This document shows positions 8,497-18,335 of a stretch of DNA of 64,000 bases, one piece after another. A program made the position numbers and the translations under genes. The notes beneath the pieces were generated by a model that ran no database searches, had not been told where the DNA came from, and was given only the letters and a program-made list of their open reading frames with translations. The DNA comes from DAXETY01 sp051155755. Lineage in GTDB: Bacteria > Desulfobacterota > Desulfobacteria > Desulfobacterales > SG8-13. The stretch is taken from NCBI GenBank assembly GCA_051155755.1, contig DAXETY010000056.1, positions 1 through 64,000 on the forward strand. Direction: 5' to 3'. Position 1 is the stretch's first letter. Each line of letters opens with the position of its first letter.

Positions 8497-9275
8497 GAAG
8501 ACGAAAAAAAATCGAAAGCGACCGATTACGGCGCGGCATCTATATTCTTCCGAATATGTTCACCTCGATGAACATATTTTTCGGTTTTTACGCTGTCATC
8601 GCGGCGATCGATGACAAATTCTCCCTGGCGGCCCTGGCGATCATTATCGCCGCCGTATTCGACCTGCTGGATGGCAAAATCGCCCGGGCCACCAACACCA
8701 CCAGCCGATTCGGCGTGGAATACGACTCGCTGGCCGACCTGGTTTCATTCGGTCTCGCACCGGGGTTGATCATGTACCTGTGGGCCTTGAAACCGCTCGG
8801 GCGCATCGGCTGGTTGGCCGCCTTCCTTTTCATGGTTTGCGGGGCCCTGCGGCTGGCCCGATTCAATACCCACGTGGGCAAAATCAGCAGCGAATACTTC
8901 GTCGGCCTTCCCATCCCGGCCGCGGCCGGGATGAACGCAGCGATCGTGTTGCTCTGGCACAAGCTTGGCATATCGGTGGATGCCAGCCGGGTGATCATTC
9001 TCGTTATGCTCTACGTGCTCGGTTTTCTGATGGTCAGCAACCTGCGTTATTACAGCTTCAAGAAGGCGGAATTGTTCCGCAGAATGAATTTCAATTTTCT
9101 GGTTGCGGCCATTTTGCTGATGATTTTCATTGCCGCCCAGCCGTCCATCGCTCTGTTTTTCATTGGAGCTTCCTACGTAATTTCCGGTCCGGTGCTTACC
9201 GTCCTGCACTACCGCAGGCTCAAATCCGGCAAAAAGGAAACGCACGAGGTCGATGAGCAAAGTTCGTCGACCTGA
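8493..9275 (+). CDS. pssA: CDP-diacylglycerol-serine O-phosphatidyltransferase
   Basis: A 260-residue integral membrane enzyme that makes phosphatidylserine from CDP-DAG and L-serine. The CDP-alcohol phosphotransferase signature is intact: FDLLDGKIAR followed by FGVEYDSLAD. About seven hydrophobic helices and a short charged C-terminus are visible. It follows psd with a 4 nt overlap, so substrate-producing and substrate-consuming enzymes are co-translated; this psd-pssA order is common. Confidence 0.94.
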   Translation: MRRRKKIESDRLRRGIYILPNMFTSMNIFFGFYAVIAAIDDKFSLAALAIIIAAVFDLLDGKIARATNTTSRFGVEYDSLADLVSFGLAPGLIMYLWALKPLGRIGWLAAFLFMVCGALRLARFNTHVGKISSEYFVGLPIPAAAGMNAAIVLLWHKLGISVDASRVIILVMLYVLGFLMVSNLRYYSFKKAELFRRMNFNFLVAAILLMIFIAAQPSIALFFIGASYVISGPVLTVLHYRRLKSGKKETHEVDEQSSST

Positions 9276-9368
9276 CAGCCAACTTCATCTTTTCCAGGCC
9301 GTGTCCGACGTCCACGTTCGGATCCAGGGCCTGCTGATCTTTCAGTGGATTCGGGAGATATCGAAACA

Positions 9369-10436
9369 ATGACCAACACTTATAATATTGCGGTGGTCGG
9401 CGGAGACGGCACCGGCCCGGAGGTGGTCCGGGAAGGCATCAAGGTGCTGGAGGCCACAGCCCGGCGATTCGGTTTTCACCTGCAGTTTGCCGATTACCCC
9501 TGGGGCGGAGAGCACTACAAGGCCACCGGTGAAACCATTACCGAAGAGGGTCTCGATCAGTTGGCCAAAGCCGACGCGATCTACCTGGGTGCCATCGGTC
9601 ATCCGGACGTGAAACCCGGGATTCTGGAAAAGGGAATTTTGCTCCGCACGCGTTTTCACTTCGATCAATACATCAATCTCCGCCCGGTAAAGCTCTACGA
9701 AGGCGTGTATACCCCTTTGAAGGACAAAAGTTCGGAAGACATCGATTTTGTGGTGGTGCGGGAAAACACCGAAGGATTGTACGCCGGCGCCGGCGGGAGC
9801 CTGAAACGCGGCACGGCCGACGAAGTCGCCGTGCAGGAATCCATCAATACCCGCAAGGGGGTCGAGCGCTGCATCCGCTTCGCTTTTGAATACTGCCGCC
9901 GGCGAAACCGTCGCCGCAAGCTCACCCTGTGTGGTAAGACAAATGTGCTGACCTTCGCCTTTGATCTGTGGGAGCGGACATTTCACGAAGTCGCCCGGGA
10001 ATACCCCGACATCCAGATCGATTATGCCCATGTCGATGCGATCTGCATGTGGATGGTCAAGAATCCGGAATGGTTCGACGTCATCGTCACCGACAACATG
10101 TTCGGTGACATCATCACCGATCTGGCGGCCATGATTCAGGGCGGAATGGGCATTGCCGCCGGAGCCAACATCAATCCCGAGGGGGTTTCCATGTTCGAAC
10201 CCATCGGTGGCTCCGCACCCAAATATACCGGCAAGAACGTGATCAATCCGATCGCCGCGATTTCGGCCGCCCAGTTGATGCTGGAAACCCTGGGAGAAGA
10301 AGCGGCCGCCGCCGCAATCGAAAAAGCCGTGATACGGACGCTGCGGAACGATATCCAGGATGTGGGTGCCGGCAAAATGGGCCACAGCACCGAAGAAGTC
10401 GGCAATATCGTCTGTGACTATGTTCGATCGGAATGA
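9369..10436 (+). CDS. leuB: 3-Isopropylmalate dehydrogenase
   Basis: A 355-residue NAD-dependent beta-decarboxylating dehydrogenase. N-terminal [10 protein letters not shown], the substrate Arg strand ([11 protein letters not shown]), ENTEGLYAG, the catalytic K/D elements ([21 protein letters not shown]) and the NAD loop [18 protein letters not shown] are all visible. Leucine pathway is preferred over tartrate/isocitrate dehydrogenase because the next gene is asd, a neighbour of leuB in many delta-type proteobacteria. The ATG at 9369 has GGGAGA upstream. Confidence 0.83.
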   Translation: MTNTYNIAVVGGDGTGPEVVREGIKVLEATARRFGFHLQFADYPWGGEHYKATGETITEEGLDQLAKADAIYLGAIGHPDVKPGILEKGILLRTRFHFDQYINLRPVKLYEGVYTPLKDKSSEDIDFVVVRENTEGLYAGAGGSLKRGTADEVAVQESINTRKGVERCIRFAFEYCRRRNRRRKLTLCGKTNVLTFAFDLWERTFHEVAREYPDIQIDYAHVDAICMWMVKNPEWFDVIVTDNMFGDIITDLAAMIQGGMGIAAGANINPEGVSMFEPIGGSAPKYTGKNVINPIAAISAAQLMLETLGEEAAAAAIEKAVIRTLRNDIQDVGAGKMGHSTEEVGNIVCDYVRSE

Positions 10437-10503
10437 GCGGAGAAACCGACCTGACTCGCTCAATGCGGGTCAAACCGAATTTAGGCCAACAAGGAGATAA
10501 GCC

Positions 10504-11526
10504 ATGCCTGCCAAACCGATCCACGTGGCGGTTGCCGGTGCCACCGGAGCTGTCGGCAACCAGATGATCCGCTGTCTGGAGGATCGCGATTTTCCGATTC
10601 GATCCATTAAACTGTTGGCGTCAAACCGGTCGGCGGGCCGCCGCCTGTGGTTCAAGGGTGATGAAATACCGGTGGAAGAGCTGACCGAGGAATCCTTCAA
10701 AGGAGTGGAGCTGGCTTTGTTTTCCGCCGGAGGCGGCACCAGTCAGCATTTTGCACCGGTCGCTGCCCGGGCCGGCTGTGTGGTGGTCGACAACTCCAGC
10801 GCCTGGCGTATGGACCCGGACGTCCCCCTGGTTGTGCCGGAGGTCAACTCGCACGCCGTGGCCGGTTATACCGCCAAAGGGATTATTGCCAATCCGAACT
10901 GTTCCACGATTCAGATGGTGGTGGCGCTGAATCCCATTTATCGGAAATACGGTATCGAGCGTATCGTGGTGTCCACCTACCAGGCTGTCTCCGGCACCGG
11001 CAAGAAAGCCATTGATGAACTGTCCGATCAGACCCGTGCGATGCTCAATTTCCTGGACTACGAAAAGAAAGTGTATCCCCACCGGATCGCCTTCAACTGT
11101 CTGCCCCACATCGACAAGTTCGATGCCAACGGCTATACCAAAGAAGAAATGAAGATGGTCAACGAGACGCGCAAAATCTTCGAAGATCTCTCCATTCGCG
11201 TGACTGCAACGACCGTGCGCGTACCGGTGTTTTACGGGCACAGCGAATCGGTCAACGTGGAGACCCGCGAGCCGATTACCGCCGAGTCCGTGCGGGAGCT
11301 GTTGCAAAATGCACCGGGGGTCAAGGTTATGGACGATCCGGAAAACGCCGTCTATCCGCTGGCAACCGATGCCGCCGGTCAGGATTTGACCCTGGTAGGA
11401 CGCATCCGGCAGGACGAGTCGATCGCCAATGGGATCAACCTTTGGATTGTGGCCGACAATATTCGCAAAGGGGCCGCCACCAATGCCGTGCAGATCGCCG
11501 AGATTCTGGCCGGTGAATACTTGTAG
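10504..11526 (+). CDS. asd: Aspartate-semialdehyde dehydrogenase
   Basis: A 340-residue enzyme reducing aspartyl phosphate to the semialdehyde for Lys/Met/Thr and diaminopimelate synthesis. N-terminal NADP loop GATGAVGNQM, SAGGGTS, the active-site Cys in IANPNCSTIQM and a C-terminal catalytic region (RVPVFYGHSESVNVET with His). A strong AAGGAGAT lies 8 nt before the ATG. It is 67 bp from leuB on the same strand, probably one operon. Confidence 0.95.
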   Translation: MPAKPIHVAVAGATGAVGNQMIRCLEDRDFPIRSIKLLASNRSAGRRLWFKGDEIPVEELTEESFKGVELALFSAGGGTSQHFAPVAARAGCVVVDNSSAWRMDPDVPLVVPEVNSHAVAGYTAKGIIANPNCSTIQMVVALNPIYRKYGIERIVVSTYQAVSGTGKKAIDELSDQTRAMLNFLDYEKKVYPHRIAFNCLPHIDKFDANGYTKEEMKMVNETRKIFEDLSIRVTATTVRVPVFYGHSESVNVETREPITAESVRELLQNAPGVKVMDDPENAVYPLATDAAGQDLTLVGRIRQDESIANGINLWIVADNIRKGAATNAVQIAEILAGEYL

Positions 11527-11879
11527 GGCCATTCCGGCGGCGCGCCGCTATTACCGGTTTGTCGTTTTTGAAGTTCCGGATGCGTGAACCTGAATTGAGC
11601 CTTTCCAATTTTGAAAATAAAATCGATTTTAATCTTTTGAATAAATTATAGATTATATTTTTTCAACGTTTGAGCCGCTCGGTTCAGATTGAAATTTTAC
11701 AGTTTCATTCTTATATTAAAAGTTTGTACATACGATAAAATCGACCCGGGGATCGCAATCGATGGTATTTCCAGTGATCGGAAATGACGGCGCCGGGTAA
11801 GATCGGTGTCGAATCGATTGGACTGGTCACTGAAAAACACGACAATTGGAAACTGCAACCGTAGGAGAATTGAACAGCC
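11527..11879. other. Intergenic gap asd-greA, AT-rich with SR repeat
   Basis: No gene is supported in these 353 bp. The first 50 bp hold a G+C-rich inverted stretch (ggcggcgcgccgc) that may help end the leuB-asd transcript; 11590-11634 is an SR repeat copy; 11640-11700 is very AT-rich and could hold the greA promoter. A long open frame on the minus strand here is a shadow of greA. Confidence 0.6.
11590..11634 (+). repeat. Short palindromic repeat (SR) copy 2
   Basis: CTGAATTGAGC, then a diverged CTTTCCAATTTTGAAAA, then AATCGATTTTAAT, which is shared with the inverted part of the copy at 61371-61400. Lies about 65 bp after asd. Confidence 0.7.
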
Positions 11880-12347
11880 GTGGAGAAAACACCGCTGACC
11901 CGAGCCGGTTACGACAATCTTAAAAAGGAACTGGAACGCCTCAAGCGCGTTGACCGCGCCGAAAACATCCGCGCCATCGAGGAAGCCCGGGCGCACGGCG
12001 ACCTTTCGGAGAACGCCGAATATCACGCCGCCAAAGACCGCCAGAGCTTCATCGAGGGCAGAATCGGCGAAATTGAATACAAATTGGCCAGTGCGGATAT
12101 CATCGATGTGGAAAAACTGCCGAAAACCCACGTTGTTTTCGGCAGCCGGGTCCGGCTGGAAAATCTCGACACCGGCGAGGACGTCGAATACCAACTTGTC
12201 GGACCGGAAGAGGCCGACATCGCCCAGGGGCGCATTTCCATATCTTCGCCGATCGGCCGGGCCATAATGGGTCGCAAGCCCGGAGATGAACTTTCGGTAC
12301 AGGTGCCCGGCGGGAAACGATCTTTCGAACTGGTGGAGATCCGTTAA
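11880..12347 (+). CDS. greA: Transcription elongation factor GreA
   Basis: A 155-residue RNAP secondary-channel factor. The N-terminal coiled coil has the acidic tip ([12 protein letters not shown]) needed to stimulate transcript cleavage, followed by the FKBP-like C-terminal domain ([22 protein letters not shown]). The start is GTG; TAGGAG lies 12 nt upstream, a rather long spacing. Full length. Confidence 0.95.
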   Translation: MEKTPLTRAGYDNLKKELERLKRVDRAENIRAIEEARAHGDLSENAEYHAAKDRQSFIEGRIGEIEYKLASADIIDVEKLPKTHVVFGSRVRLENLDTGEDVEYQLVGPEEADIAQGRISISSPIGRAIMGRKPGDELSVQVPGGKRSFELVEIR

Positions 12348-12412
12348 TCGACATTCGTACGCGATCGGTGCGTTTCGAATGATAACATCCTCGATGGCAG
12401 GGAGGGATTGCT

Positions 12413-12745
12413 GTGGCACGAATCACAGTGGAAGATTGTCTTAAAAAAGTTCCGAACCGGTTTTTGCTTGTAAACATGGTTGCCAAACGGGTCCGACAGA
12501 TTCGCGAAGGATCCGAATACCTCATCAGCTCGCCGAAAAACGAAGACATCGTCATTTCCCTGCGAGAGGTGGCCGCCGGGAAAGTACAATTGCGCACCGA
12601 ATCGAGGCCGGAAGCCTTGCCCGAACCGGAGCCGGAAGCTTCCGAAGAAGAGGTCCAGGAAGCCGGCGCGCCGGAAACCGCCGAAGCCGCGGAGCCGGAA
12701 GCGCCCCCCGCCGAAGATTCGGAAGAGACCGCCACAGAAGAATAG
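12413..12745 (+). CDS. rpoZ: RNA polymerase omega subunit with acidic tail
   Basis: A 110-residue omega subunit that helps beta-prime fold. The first about 65 residues are canonical (MARITVEDCL, FLLVNMVAKRVRQI). The last about 45 are a low-complexity Glu/Pro/Ala tail unlike the short E. coli tail, though acidic tails are seen in delta-type relatives. GTG start with AGGGAGG seven bases upstream. Only 2 nt separate it from the next gene, so they are coupled. Confidence 0.93.
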   Translation: MARITVEDCLKKVPNRFLLVNMVAKRVRQIREGSEYLISSPKNEDIVISLREVAAGKVQLRTESRPEALPEPEPEASEEEVQEAGAPETAEAAEPEAPPAEDSEETATEE

Positions 12746-12747
12746 TC

Positions 12748-13485
12748 TTGCCACCCAGAGACCAGACCTTCCGAACCATCAATCGGCAATTGGGAAAAGC
12801 GATCCACCGCTACCGGATGATTGCCGACGGTGACCGCATTCTTGTGGGACTTTCCGGCGGCAAGGACAGTCTGACCCTGCTCTGGTTTCTCAAAGAACGG
12901 CTGGCCTGGATTCCGGTTGATTATGAACTGGCCGCCGCTTATATCGACCCGGGATTCGACGACTGCACGGCGCTTGCGCTGGAGGACCTATGCCGCCGAT
13001 CCGGAATCGCGTTTCATCTGATCAAAACCGAACATGGTCTGCTGGCCCACAGCGGTGAAAACCGGGAAAATCCCTGTTTTCTGTGTGCCCGCAAACGGCG
13101 GCAGCACCTGTTCGAGCTGACCGAGCGCCTCGGGTTCAATAAAATCGCACTGGGACACAACAGAGACGATCTGATCGAAACGCTGCTGATTAACATTTTT
13201 TTTGCCGGACAGATCGCCTCCATCGCTCCCAGCCAGTCGTTTTACGGCGGACGATTCTCCGTGATTCGGCCCTTGTCTCTCACCGAAGAGAAAACCATCG
13301 CCGACTTTGTCGAAGAACGAAAACTGCCCCACCTGGTCAATCCCTGTCCGAGCGCACAAGCTTCCAAGCGGCACGAAGTCAAACAGCTTCTGCAATCGCT
13401 CTGCTCGCGGAACGATACCGTGAAAGGAAACATTTTGAGGGCCATTCGCCGCCTGGAACTCGACTTCCGGATCCACGAACCCTGA
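12748..13485 (+). CDS. ttcA: TtcA-like tRNA 2-thiolation protein
   Basis: A 245-residue PP-loop ATPase: SGGKDS near 32-37, then the CFLCARKRR pair of cysteines that, in TtcA, binds an iron-sulfur cluster; a further Cys lies in NPCPSAQ. TtcA thiolates C32 of some tRNAs; sequence alone cannot exclude a TtuA-like relative. The TTG at 12748 is used because the conserved KAIHRYRMIADGDRI leader needs residues upstream of any internal ATG; no clear RBS, so translation probably depends on rpoZ. Confidence 0.85.
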   Translation: MPPRDQTFRTINRQLGKAIHRYRMIADGDRILVGLSGGKDSLTLLWFLKERLAWIPVDYELAAAYIDPGFDDCTALALEDLCRRSGIAFHLIKTEHGLLAHSGENRENPCFLCARKRRQHLFELTERLGFNKIALGHNRDDLIETLLINIFFAGQIASIAPSQSFYGGRFSVIRPLSLTEEKTIADFVEERKLPHLVNPCPSAQASKRHEVKQLLQSLCSRNDTVKGNILRAIRRLELDFRIHEP

Positions 13486-13726
13486 GCGGGCCGCAAAAAA
13501 GACTCCAAAATCCATAAAATTTGTGGTAACTGCCCCATCATTGCCATCGCCGGATGTCGGATTGCTGCGGTGATACCGTGGACTGAAGTTGCCGGCAGGC
13601 GTCCCCCAAACGGTCATGACGCCGCGCTGCCGGAAGCCACCGCGCGATCGACGCCGCTGTCCGGTGAAGTGACCGGGCGTTGCTGCTCGCATCGACGGCA
13701 TCCATATCGGTGCGGAAGGAGGACAT

Positions 13727-14557
13727 ATGGACGATACCCTGGAATTCACAATGCGGGACATTCAGAACGAACGGGACTTTCGCAACATTCCGATTGACAA
13801 GGTCGGCATCAAGAACCTCAGGTATCCGATTACCGTTCTGGACCGGAAAAACGGCTATCAGAACACGGTTGCCCTGATTAATATGTATGTGGATTTGCCC
13901 CATAAAAATAAGGGTACCCACATGAGCCGTTTTGTGGAAATCCTGCACCTGTTTCGTCCGGAAGTGTCTCTGAAGCGCATATCCGAAGTGCTGGATCAAA
14001 TGAAGGAACACCTCAACGCGGCCTCGGCCCATGTGGAAGTCAGTTTTCCGTATTTCATCGAAAAACGGGCTCCGGTCAGTGAATCCATCGGCCTGATGGA
14101 TTACAACTGTAAATTCCAGGGGTCGAGCGATCCGGACGGCAAGGTCGATCTGGTGGTCGAGGTGGTGGTTCCGATTACTTCCGTTTGTCCCTGTTCGAAG
14201 GAGATCAGCGAATACGGGGCTCACAATCAACGGGGACAGGTCACCGTGCGGACCCGTTTCAAGAAATTTATCTGGATCGAAGATATGATTGCGCTGGTGG
14301 AGGAGTCGGCATCCTGCGACGTGTATTCCGTGTTGAAACGCGTGGATGAAAAATGTGTGACCGAACGCGGGTTTACCAACCCCAAATTCGTCGAAGACAT
14401 CGTGCGTGATCTTGCCCAGCGTTTACGCGAAGATGACAACATCACCTGGTTTGAAGTCAGCGCCGAGAACTTCGAGTCGATCCACAATCATAGTGCATAC
14501 GCACATATTACCAGCGGACCCAAACCTTCCCTGCCTGGAAAGCTCCCCCCGGCTTAG
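13727..14557 (+). CDS. folE2: GTP cyclohydrolase FolE2 (type IB)
   Basis: A 276-residue enzyme forming 7,8-dihydroneopterin triphosphate from GTP for folate and queuosine. The family motifs are clear: N-terminal NERDFRNIPIDKVG, LPHKNKGTHMSRF, the metal Cys in VCPCSKEISEYGAHNQRG and the C-terminal ENFESIHNHSAYA. FolE2 can use metals other than zinc. AAGGAGGA lies about 6 nt before the ATG. The 241 bp upstream carry no gene I recognise. Confidence 0.95.
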   Translation: MDDTLEFTMRDIQNERDFRNIPIDKVGIKNLRYPITVLDRKNGYQNTVALINMYVDLPHKNKGTHMSRFVEILHLFRPEVSLKRISEVLDQMKEHLNAASAHVEVSFPYFIEKRAPVSESIGLMDYNCKFQGSSDPDGKVDLVVEVVVPITSVCPCSKEISEYGAHNQRGQVTVRTRFKKFIWIEDMIALVEESASCDVYSVLKRVDEKCVTERGFTNPKFVEDIVRDLAQRLREDDNITWFEVSAENFESIHNHSAYAHITSGPKPSLPGKLPPA

Positions 14558-14560
14558 GGT

Positions 14561-15790
14561 TCAGTTGGTACCGGCACTCTCATTTCCAACCAGCCGAACC
14601 TGTGCCGATCCGAAGTTCACTTTCTGCAGGGCACGCAGTGCACGATCGGAGGATTTGCCCGGCGTGTTGACCAGGATGGCAAACCGGATCAATTCGCCGT
14701 CATTGGTCTGGATGTAACCGGCTCTTGTGCTGATCCCGTGCAGCGTGCCGGTCTTGTAATAGACCGTGCCTTCTTGCCGCATCAGGTTGCAGTGCGGTGC
14801 AAATCCATCCAGAATCCGGCAGAGATCCCGTGCAGTGATGCGGTTGGCCCGGGAAATGCCGGATCCCTCAACGATCTGCAGTGAATCCAGCGCGAGCCGG
14901 CGGCGGGCGTATTGCCGGGCGACCTGCACGCCCTTGTCGAGGTTGCCCGGCGGGCCGAAGGCCGCAACGCCGGCTGCGATCAGAAGCTGGTTGGTGGTAA
15001 AATTATTCGAGTGCTCCAACAGGCGGGTGATGATGTCTTCGACGGTAAACTCGGAGAGGTGGCGATAAATCCGGGTGTCGCTCTCATCGACGCTGCCCAG
15101 GATCACCCGCCCCCGAACCTCGATACCGGCTGCCTGCATGAAGTGAGCAAAAAGATGCCCCGCGTAAAGGGTGCATTCGCGCTGCCGCTGAGACAGCACC
15201 ACGCGTCCCCTTGAAAGGCCCGTGCGCCGGATCCGCTGCAGGGCGAAATCCATCAAAGGGGTCTGGGGTTCGGCACTGACATACTTGCCGTTCAGCCGCT
15301 TGAAAAAGACCGTGTTAAAATTGACGCACAGGGCCCCGTTGGGTGCGTCATAGGGCTGTGTCGAGGAAGAAATGCCAGGTATCTCGAGCGGCTGGACAAA
15401 ATGGGAATCATCCAAGACGATGTTTTCGACATCCGTCAGCCGCCCGGCCAATTCACGACCGATGGTTGCCACCACTTCGGAAATCAGCAGCGGATCGCCA
15501 TAGCCTTTGATTTTCAGGTTGTTGTCGTTGTCGAGGAAAAAGTCCGTGTGGAATCGGTAGTCGGCACCGAGGTAGTGCAAAGCCACCAGGGAAGTGAACA
15601 CCTTCAAGGTGGAGGCCGGTATCAGCAGTTTTTCTTCGTTTTGAGCCAGAAGCACCTGACCGGCGGCACTTTGCACCAGGATCGCATCCCGGGAGCCGAT
15701 CATGCGCCGCACGTCCGACAGGTTGCCTGCCTGTGCGGCGGCGGAAGCAACCACCAGCAGCGCGCCCGCGAGCACGGTCTGCCGGATCAT
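14561..15790 (-). CDS. dacB: D-alanyl-D-alanine carboxypeptidase/endopeptidase (PBP4, DacB-like)
   Basis: A 409-residue periplasmic penicillin-binding protein of the S13 type. The N-terminal signal peptide (IRQTVLAGALLVVASAAAQA) is followed by the S-x-x-K motif (ASTLK), SxN motif (EHSNNF) and KTG (YYKTGTLHG), so all active-site boxes are present. It trims peptidoglycan. The ATG at 15790 begins a good signal peptide; a TTG nine codons earlier with a GAGGTG upstream is an alternative. Convergent with folE2, only 3 bp apart. Confidence 0.88.
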   Translation of the reverse strand: MIRQTVLAGALLVVASAAAQAGNLSDVRRMIGSRDAILVQSAAGQVLLAQNEEKLLIPASTLKVFTSLVALHYLGADYRFHTDFFLDNDNNLKIKGYGDPLLISEVVATIGRELAGRLTDVENIVLDDSHFVQPLEIPGISSSTQPYDAPNGALCVNFNTVFFKRLNGKYVSAEPQTPLMDFALQRIRRTGLSRGRVVLSQRQRECTLYAGHLFAHFMQAAGIEVRGRVILGSVDESDTRIYRHLSEFTVEDIITRLLEHSNNFTTNQLLIAAGVAAFGPPGNLDKGVQVARQYARRRLALDSLQIVEGSGISRANRITARDLCRILDGFAPHCNLMRQEGTVYYKTGTLHGISTRAGYIQTNDGELIRFAILVNTPGKSSDRALRALQKVNFGSAQVRLVGNESAGTN

Positions 15791-15902
15791 CTTTTGCGTG
15801 ATGCGGAGCGTCGATATCAAATTCTTTACACCTCGGCGATTGCCAGGTTCGTGCCGATCCACGGAAATTGGATGGGCACCGGTTCAGGAGTGAAACTCCG
15901 GT

Positions 15903-16700
15903 TCAGACTTCATCCCAGATGCGGCGGAATCGATCCCGGGTGCGGCGCAGATCCACACGGTCCTCGGTAAACACCTCGAAAGTGACGGTGTGATCGAATC
16001 CGTTCGACTTCAAAGCATGCAGTACTTTCGGAAAGGGGATGCTGCCGTTGCCCAGCGGCAGATGATCATCCCGTTTGCCCCGGTTGTCGCTGACGTGCAG
16101 GTGCGCGATGCGGTCGGAAAACCGCTCGATGAAATCGAAAAGCCGTTTGGAACCGGGACTGTCGATATTGGCGTGGCCGGTGTCGAGTGTCATTTTCAGG
16201 GCTGGAAATCGAGCGAACACCGCCTCGAAATCCTTGACTTCCGCGCAGAACCCGGTCCGCGGAAACATGTTTTCCAGACAGATTTCAATCCCCAGGTTTC
16301 GAGCGGCGGCATCGATTTTTGCAAGACTCTGCAAGGCCAGTTCCCTCGATATTTCCGGAACCAATGCTCCCATTCCCCGAAAGTCCGCCGGATGCACCAC
16401 GGCTTTCAGGGCTTTGAGTCGGCAGGCGGTTTCCAGCGATTGCAGGACCTCCCGGAGGGAGGCTTCCCGAATGGATTCGGTCAGGTCGGCCAGGGACACA
16501 AAGGTGGGCATGTGACAGACCAGCGCCATGCCATTTCGTTCCAGAGCCGCCTCCAGTCTGGCTTTTTCATCCAGCACCTGGCGAAAATGCGCCCGGGGTG
16601 GGTCCAGGGTTAATTCCAGATAATCGAATCCCATTGCGGCAAACCGTTCGAGCTCATCCAGCGTTGGATGGATGGGGAAATTCATGGCGCCGAACAACAC
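15903..16700 (-). CDS. Sugar phosphate isomerase/epimerase-like TIM barrel
   Basis: A 265-residue AP-endonuclease-2-fold protein. Metal-ligand positions typical of the fold are visible: ECLEN-like EICLENMF, HPADF, TLDTGHAN, HLHVSDN and a C-terminal FEVF. The family includes xylose-isomerase-like epimerases and endonuclease IV; overall length and motifs favour a sugar or polyol isomerase. GTG start with AAGGG ten bases upstream; an internal ATG five codons on is possible. Substrate unknown. Confidence 0.8.
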   Translation of the reverse strand: MLFGAMNFPIHPTLDELERFAAMGFDYLELTLDPPRAHFRQVLDEKARLEAALERNGMALVCHMPTFVSLADLTESIREASLREVLQSLETACRLKALKAVVHPADFRGMGALVPEISRELALQSLAKIDAAARNLGIEICLENMFPRTGFCAEVKDFEAVFARFPALKMTLDTGHANIDSPGSKRLFDFIERFSDRIAHLHVSDNRGKRDDHLPLGNGSIPFPKVLHALKSNGFDHTVTFEVFTEDRVDLRRTRDRFRRIWDEV

Positions 16701-17028
16701 GGATTCATTTCCCTTCTTCAGTCCTGGGGGGTTACGGTCTGAAAAAACCTTTCGTTCTCCGGGGCAACCTGCGCCGACAAGACGGTATCATCCTACCACA
16801 ACCCGGCCGGGGATGTAAGTGCCGATTGAATGCAGGCGAACGCTTTTTGCGTGCGCCGTGCAGATGTCGCTGCAGCCGGGTACCTTTACAGCCCACCTGC
16901 CGCGGTTACTTTTTCCAATAACGTGCATTCATAAATTTTTCAAAACTGAAATGGATATAAATCCTTTGAATAGATACAAAAATATATCTTTGAAAAATTT
17001 GAAACGCTCAATTCAGCAGGAGATGATT
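16701..17028. other. Divergent intergenic region before the SDR gene
   Basis: No gene is supported. 16701-16920 is of average composition; 16930-17015 turns sharply AT-rich and ends in an SR repeat copy placed just before the SDR ribosome-binding site. Confidence 0.55.
16988..17016 (-). repeat. Short palindromic repeat (SR) copy 3
   Basis: On the minus strand: CTGAATTGAGCGTTTCAAAT, then TTTTCAAAG. A related half (aatttttcaaaac) lies at 16934. The element ends 2 nt before the AGGAG that serves the SDR gene. Confidence 0.8.
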
Positions 17029-17823
17029 ATGGACTATTACCTCAGCGATAAAAAAGCCTTTGTCAGCGGCTCCACGGCCGGCATCGGTCTGGCGATTGCC
17101 ACCGCGCTGGCTGCCGAGGGTGCCGAAACCATCGTCAATGGACGGACGTCCGAACGGGTCGAGCAGGCCTTGAATCATATTCGCAACCGGGTGGAAGTCG
17201 CCCGGATTGACGGGATTGCCGCGGATCTGTCCGGCGCCCAAGGTACGGACCAGGTGATCGAGGCACATCCGACGGTCGATATTCTGGTCAACAATCTGGG
17301 AATCTTCAATCCGTCCCCGTTCGAGGAAATCCCGGATACGGAGTGGCACCGATTTTTCGAAACCAATGTAATGAGCGGCGTGCGGTTGAGTCGTCATTAT
17401 CTGCCGCGCATGAAGGCGCAAAACTGGGGCCGGATCGTATTCGTGTCCAGCGAATCCGGTCTGCACATTCCGGCCGAGATGATTCATTACGGGATGACCA
17501 AAACCGCTCAGATTGCAGTGGCCCGGGGGTTGGCGGAAACCACCGCCGGCACTCACGTAACCGTAAACTCGGTTCTGCCCGGACCCACCAGCTCGGAGGG
17601 CGTGTCCGGATTCGTTCGCAAGATGGCCGAAGAACAGGGGCTTTCCTTCGAGGAAATGGAAAAACAATTTTTCCGGGATATCCGACCGTCATCTTTGCTG
17701 CAGCGGTTTTCCACACCTGAAGAGGTCGCCAATATGGTGATATACGTATGCAGTCCGCTGTCGTCCGCCACCAACGGAGCGGCCTTGCGCGTGGACGGCG
17801 GAGTGGTTCGGTCTGCGACGTAA
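17029..17823 (+). CDS. Short-chain dehydrogenase/reductase
   Basis: A 264-residue classical-type SDR. The dinucleotide loop reads SGSTAGIG (residues 14-21), with NNLG near 88-91, catalytic Ser in SSESG, YGMTK as the Tyr/Lys pair, and a C-terminal GAALRVDGGVV that closes the fold. The usual TG at the start of the loop is SG here. ATG at 17029 has AGGAG six bases upstream; a second ATG at 17023 sits on the Shine-Dalgarno itself. Substrate unknown. Confidence 0.87.
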   Translation: MDYYLSDKKAFVSGSTAGIGLAIATALAAEGAETIVNGRTSERVEQALNHIRNRVEVARIDGIAADLSGAQGTDQVIEAHPTVDILVNNLGIFNPSPFEEIPDTEWHRFFETNVMSGVRLSRHYLPRMKAQNWGRIVFVSSESGLHIPAEMIHYGMTKTAQIAVARGLAETTAGTHVTVNSVLPGPTSSEGVSGFVRKMAEEQGLSFEEMEKQFFRDIRPSSLLQRFSTPEEVANMVIYVCSPLSSATNGAALRVDGGVVRSAT

Positions 17824-17845
17824 CCCAACGCTGCGTCAGGGGGTG

Positions 17846-18325
17846 TTAGAATCCAATACGGGAGATCAGGTAGAGCTGCCATACCACCACGCCGGTAAAG
17901 GCGACGATGATAAAGGAAAAGATTTTGATGCTTTCCATCTTCATGCTCTGGGCTGCGCGATGGCTGAACATCAAAAGGACGAACAGTGACAGGCATGTGA
18001 GAACGTATTTCACCGTCAGAAAGACCCCGGGGCCTACTTCCAGGTAAAAAGCCATCAGAGGGTTGATCTCAACGGCCCCATTGTCGATCAGCACCAGGGT
18101 AAAAAAGGCGTCGAGCATGCTCAGCAAGAGGATCAGCAAGATCGGGATCACCAGACGCGGATTGTATTCATCGACGTAATAAAGAGACTTGCGGTCATCC
18201 CGACGGCGCAGAACCTTTCTGCGGATCGGCGAAAACGGCCGGCGCATTTGCAGTCCGCCGTAAGCGCGTCGATCCCTGCCGGATCGACGATCCAGATTGA
18301 TCCTGTATCTCGGCTCCATGTTCAT
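17846..18325 (-). CDS. DUF5658-like small membrane protein
   Basis: About 159 residues. A basic N-terminal half contains the DRRSGRDRR and RRKVLRRRDDRK clusters, followed by three or four hydrophobic helices beginning at RLVIPILLILLLSMLDAFFTLVLI. The aspartate and INPLMAF in the first loop are typical of DUF5658 proteins, whose role is unknown. The 5' end abuts a hairpin element beginning at 18336, so any native promoter has been displaced; either ATG at 18325 or 18319 could start it. Confidence 0.65.
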   Translation of the reverse strand: MNMEPRYRINLDRRSGRDRRAYGGLQMRRPFSPIRRKVLRRRDDRKSLYYVDEYNPRLVIPILLILLLSMLDAFFTLVLIDNGAVEINPLMAFYLEVGPGVFLTVKYVLTCLSLFVLLMFSHRAAQSMKMESIKIFSFIIVAFTGVVVWQLYLISRIGF

Positions 18326-18335
18326 CGATGCATGA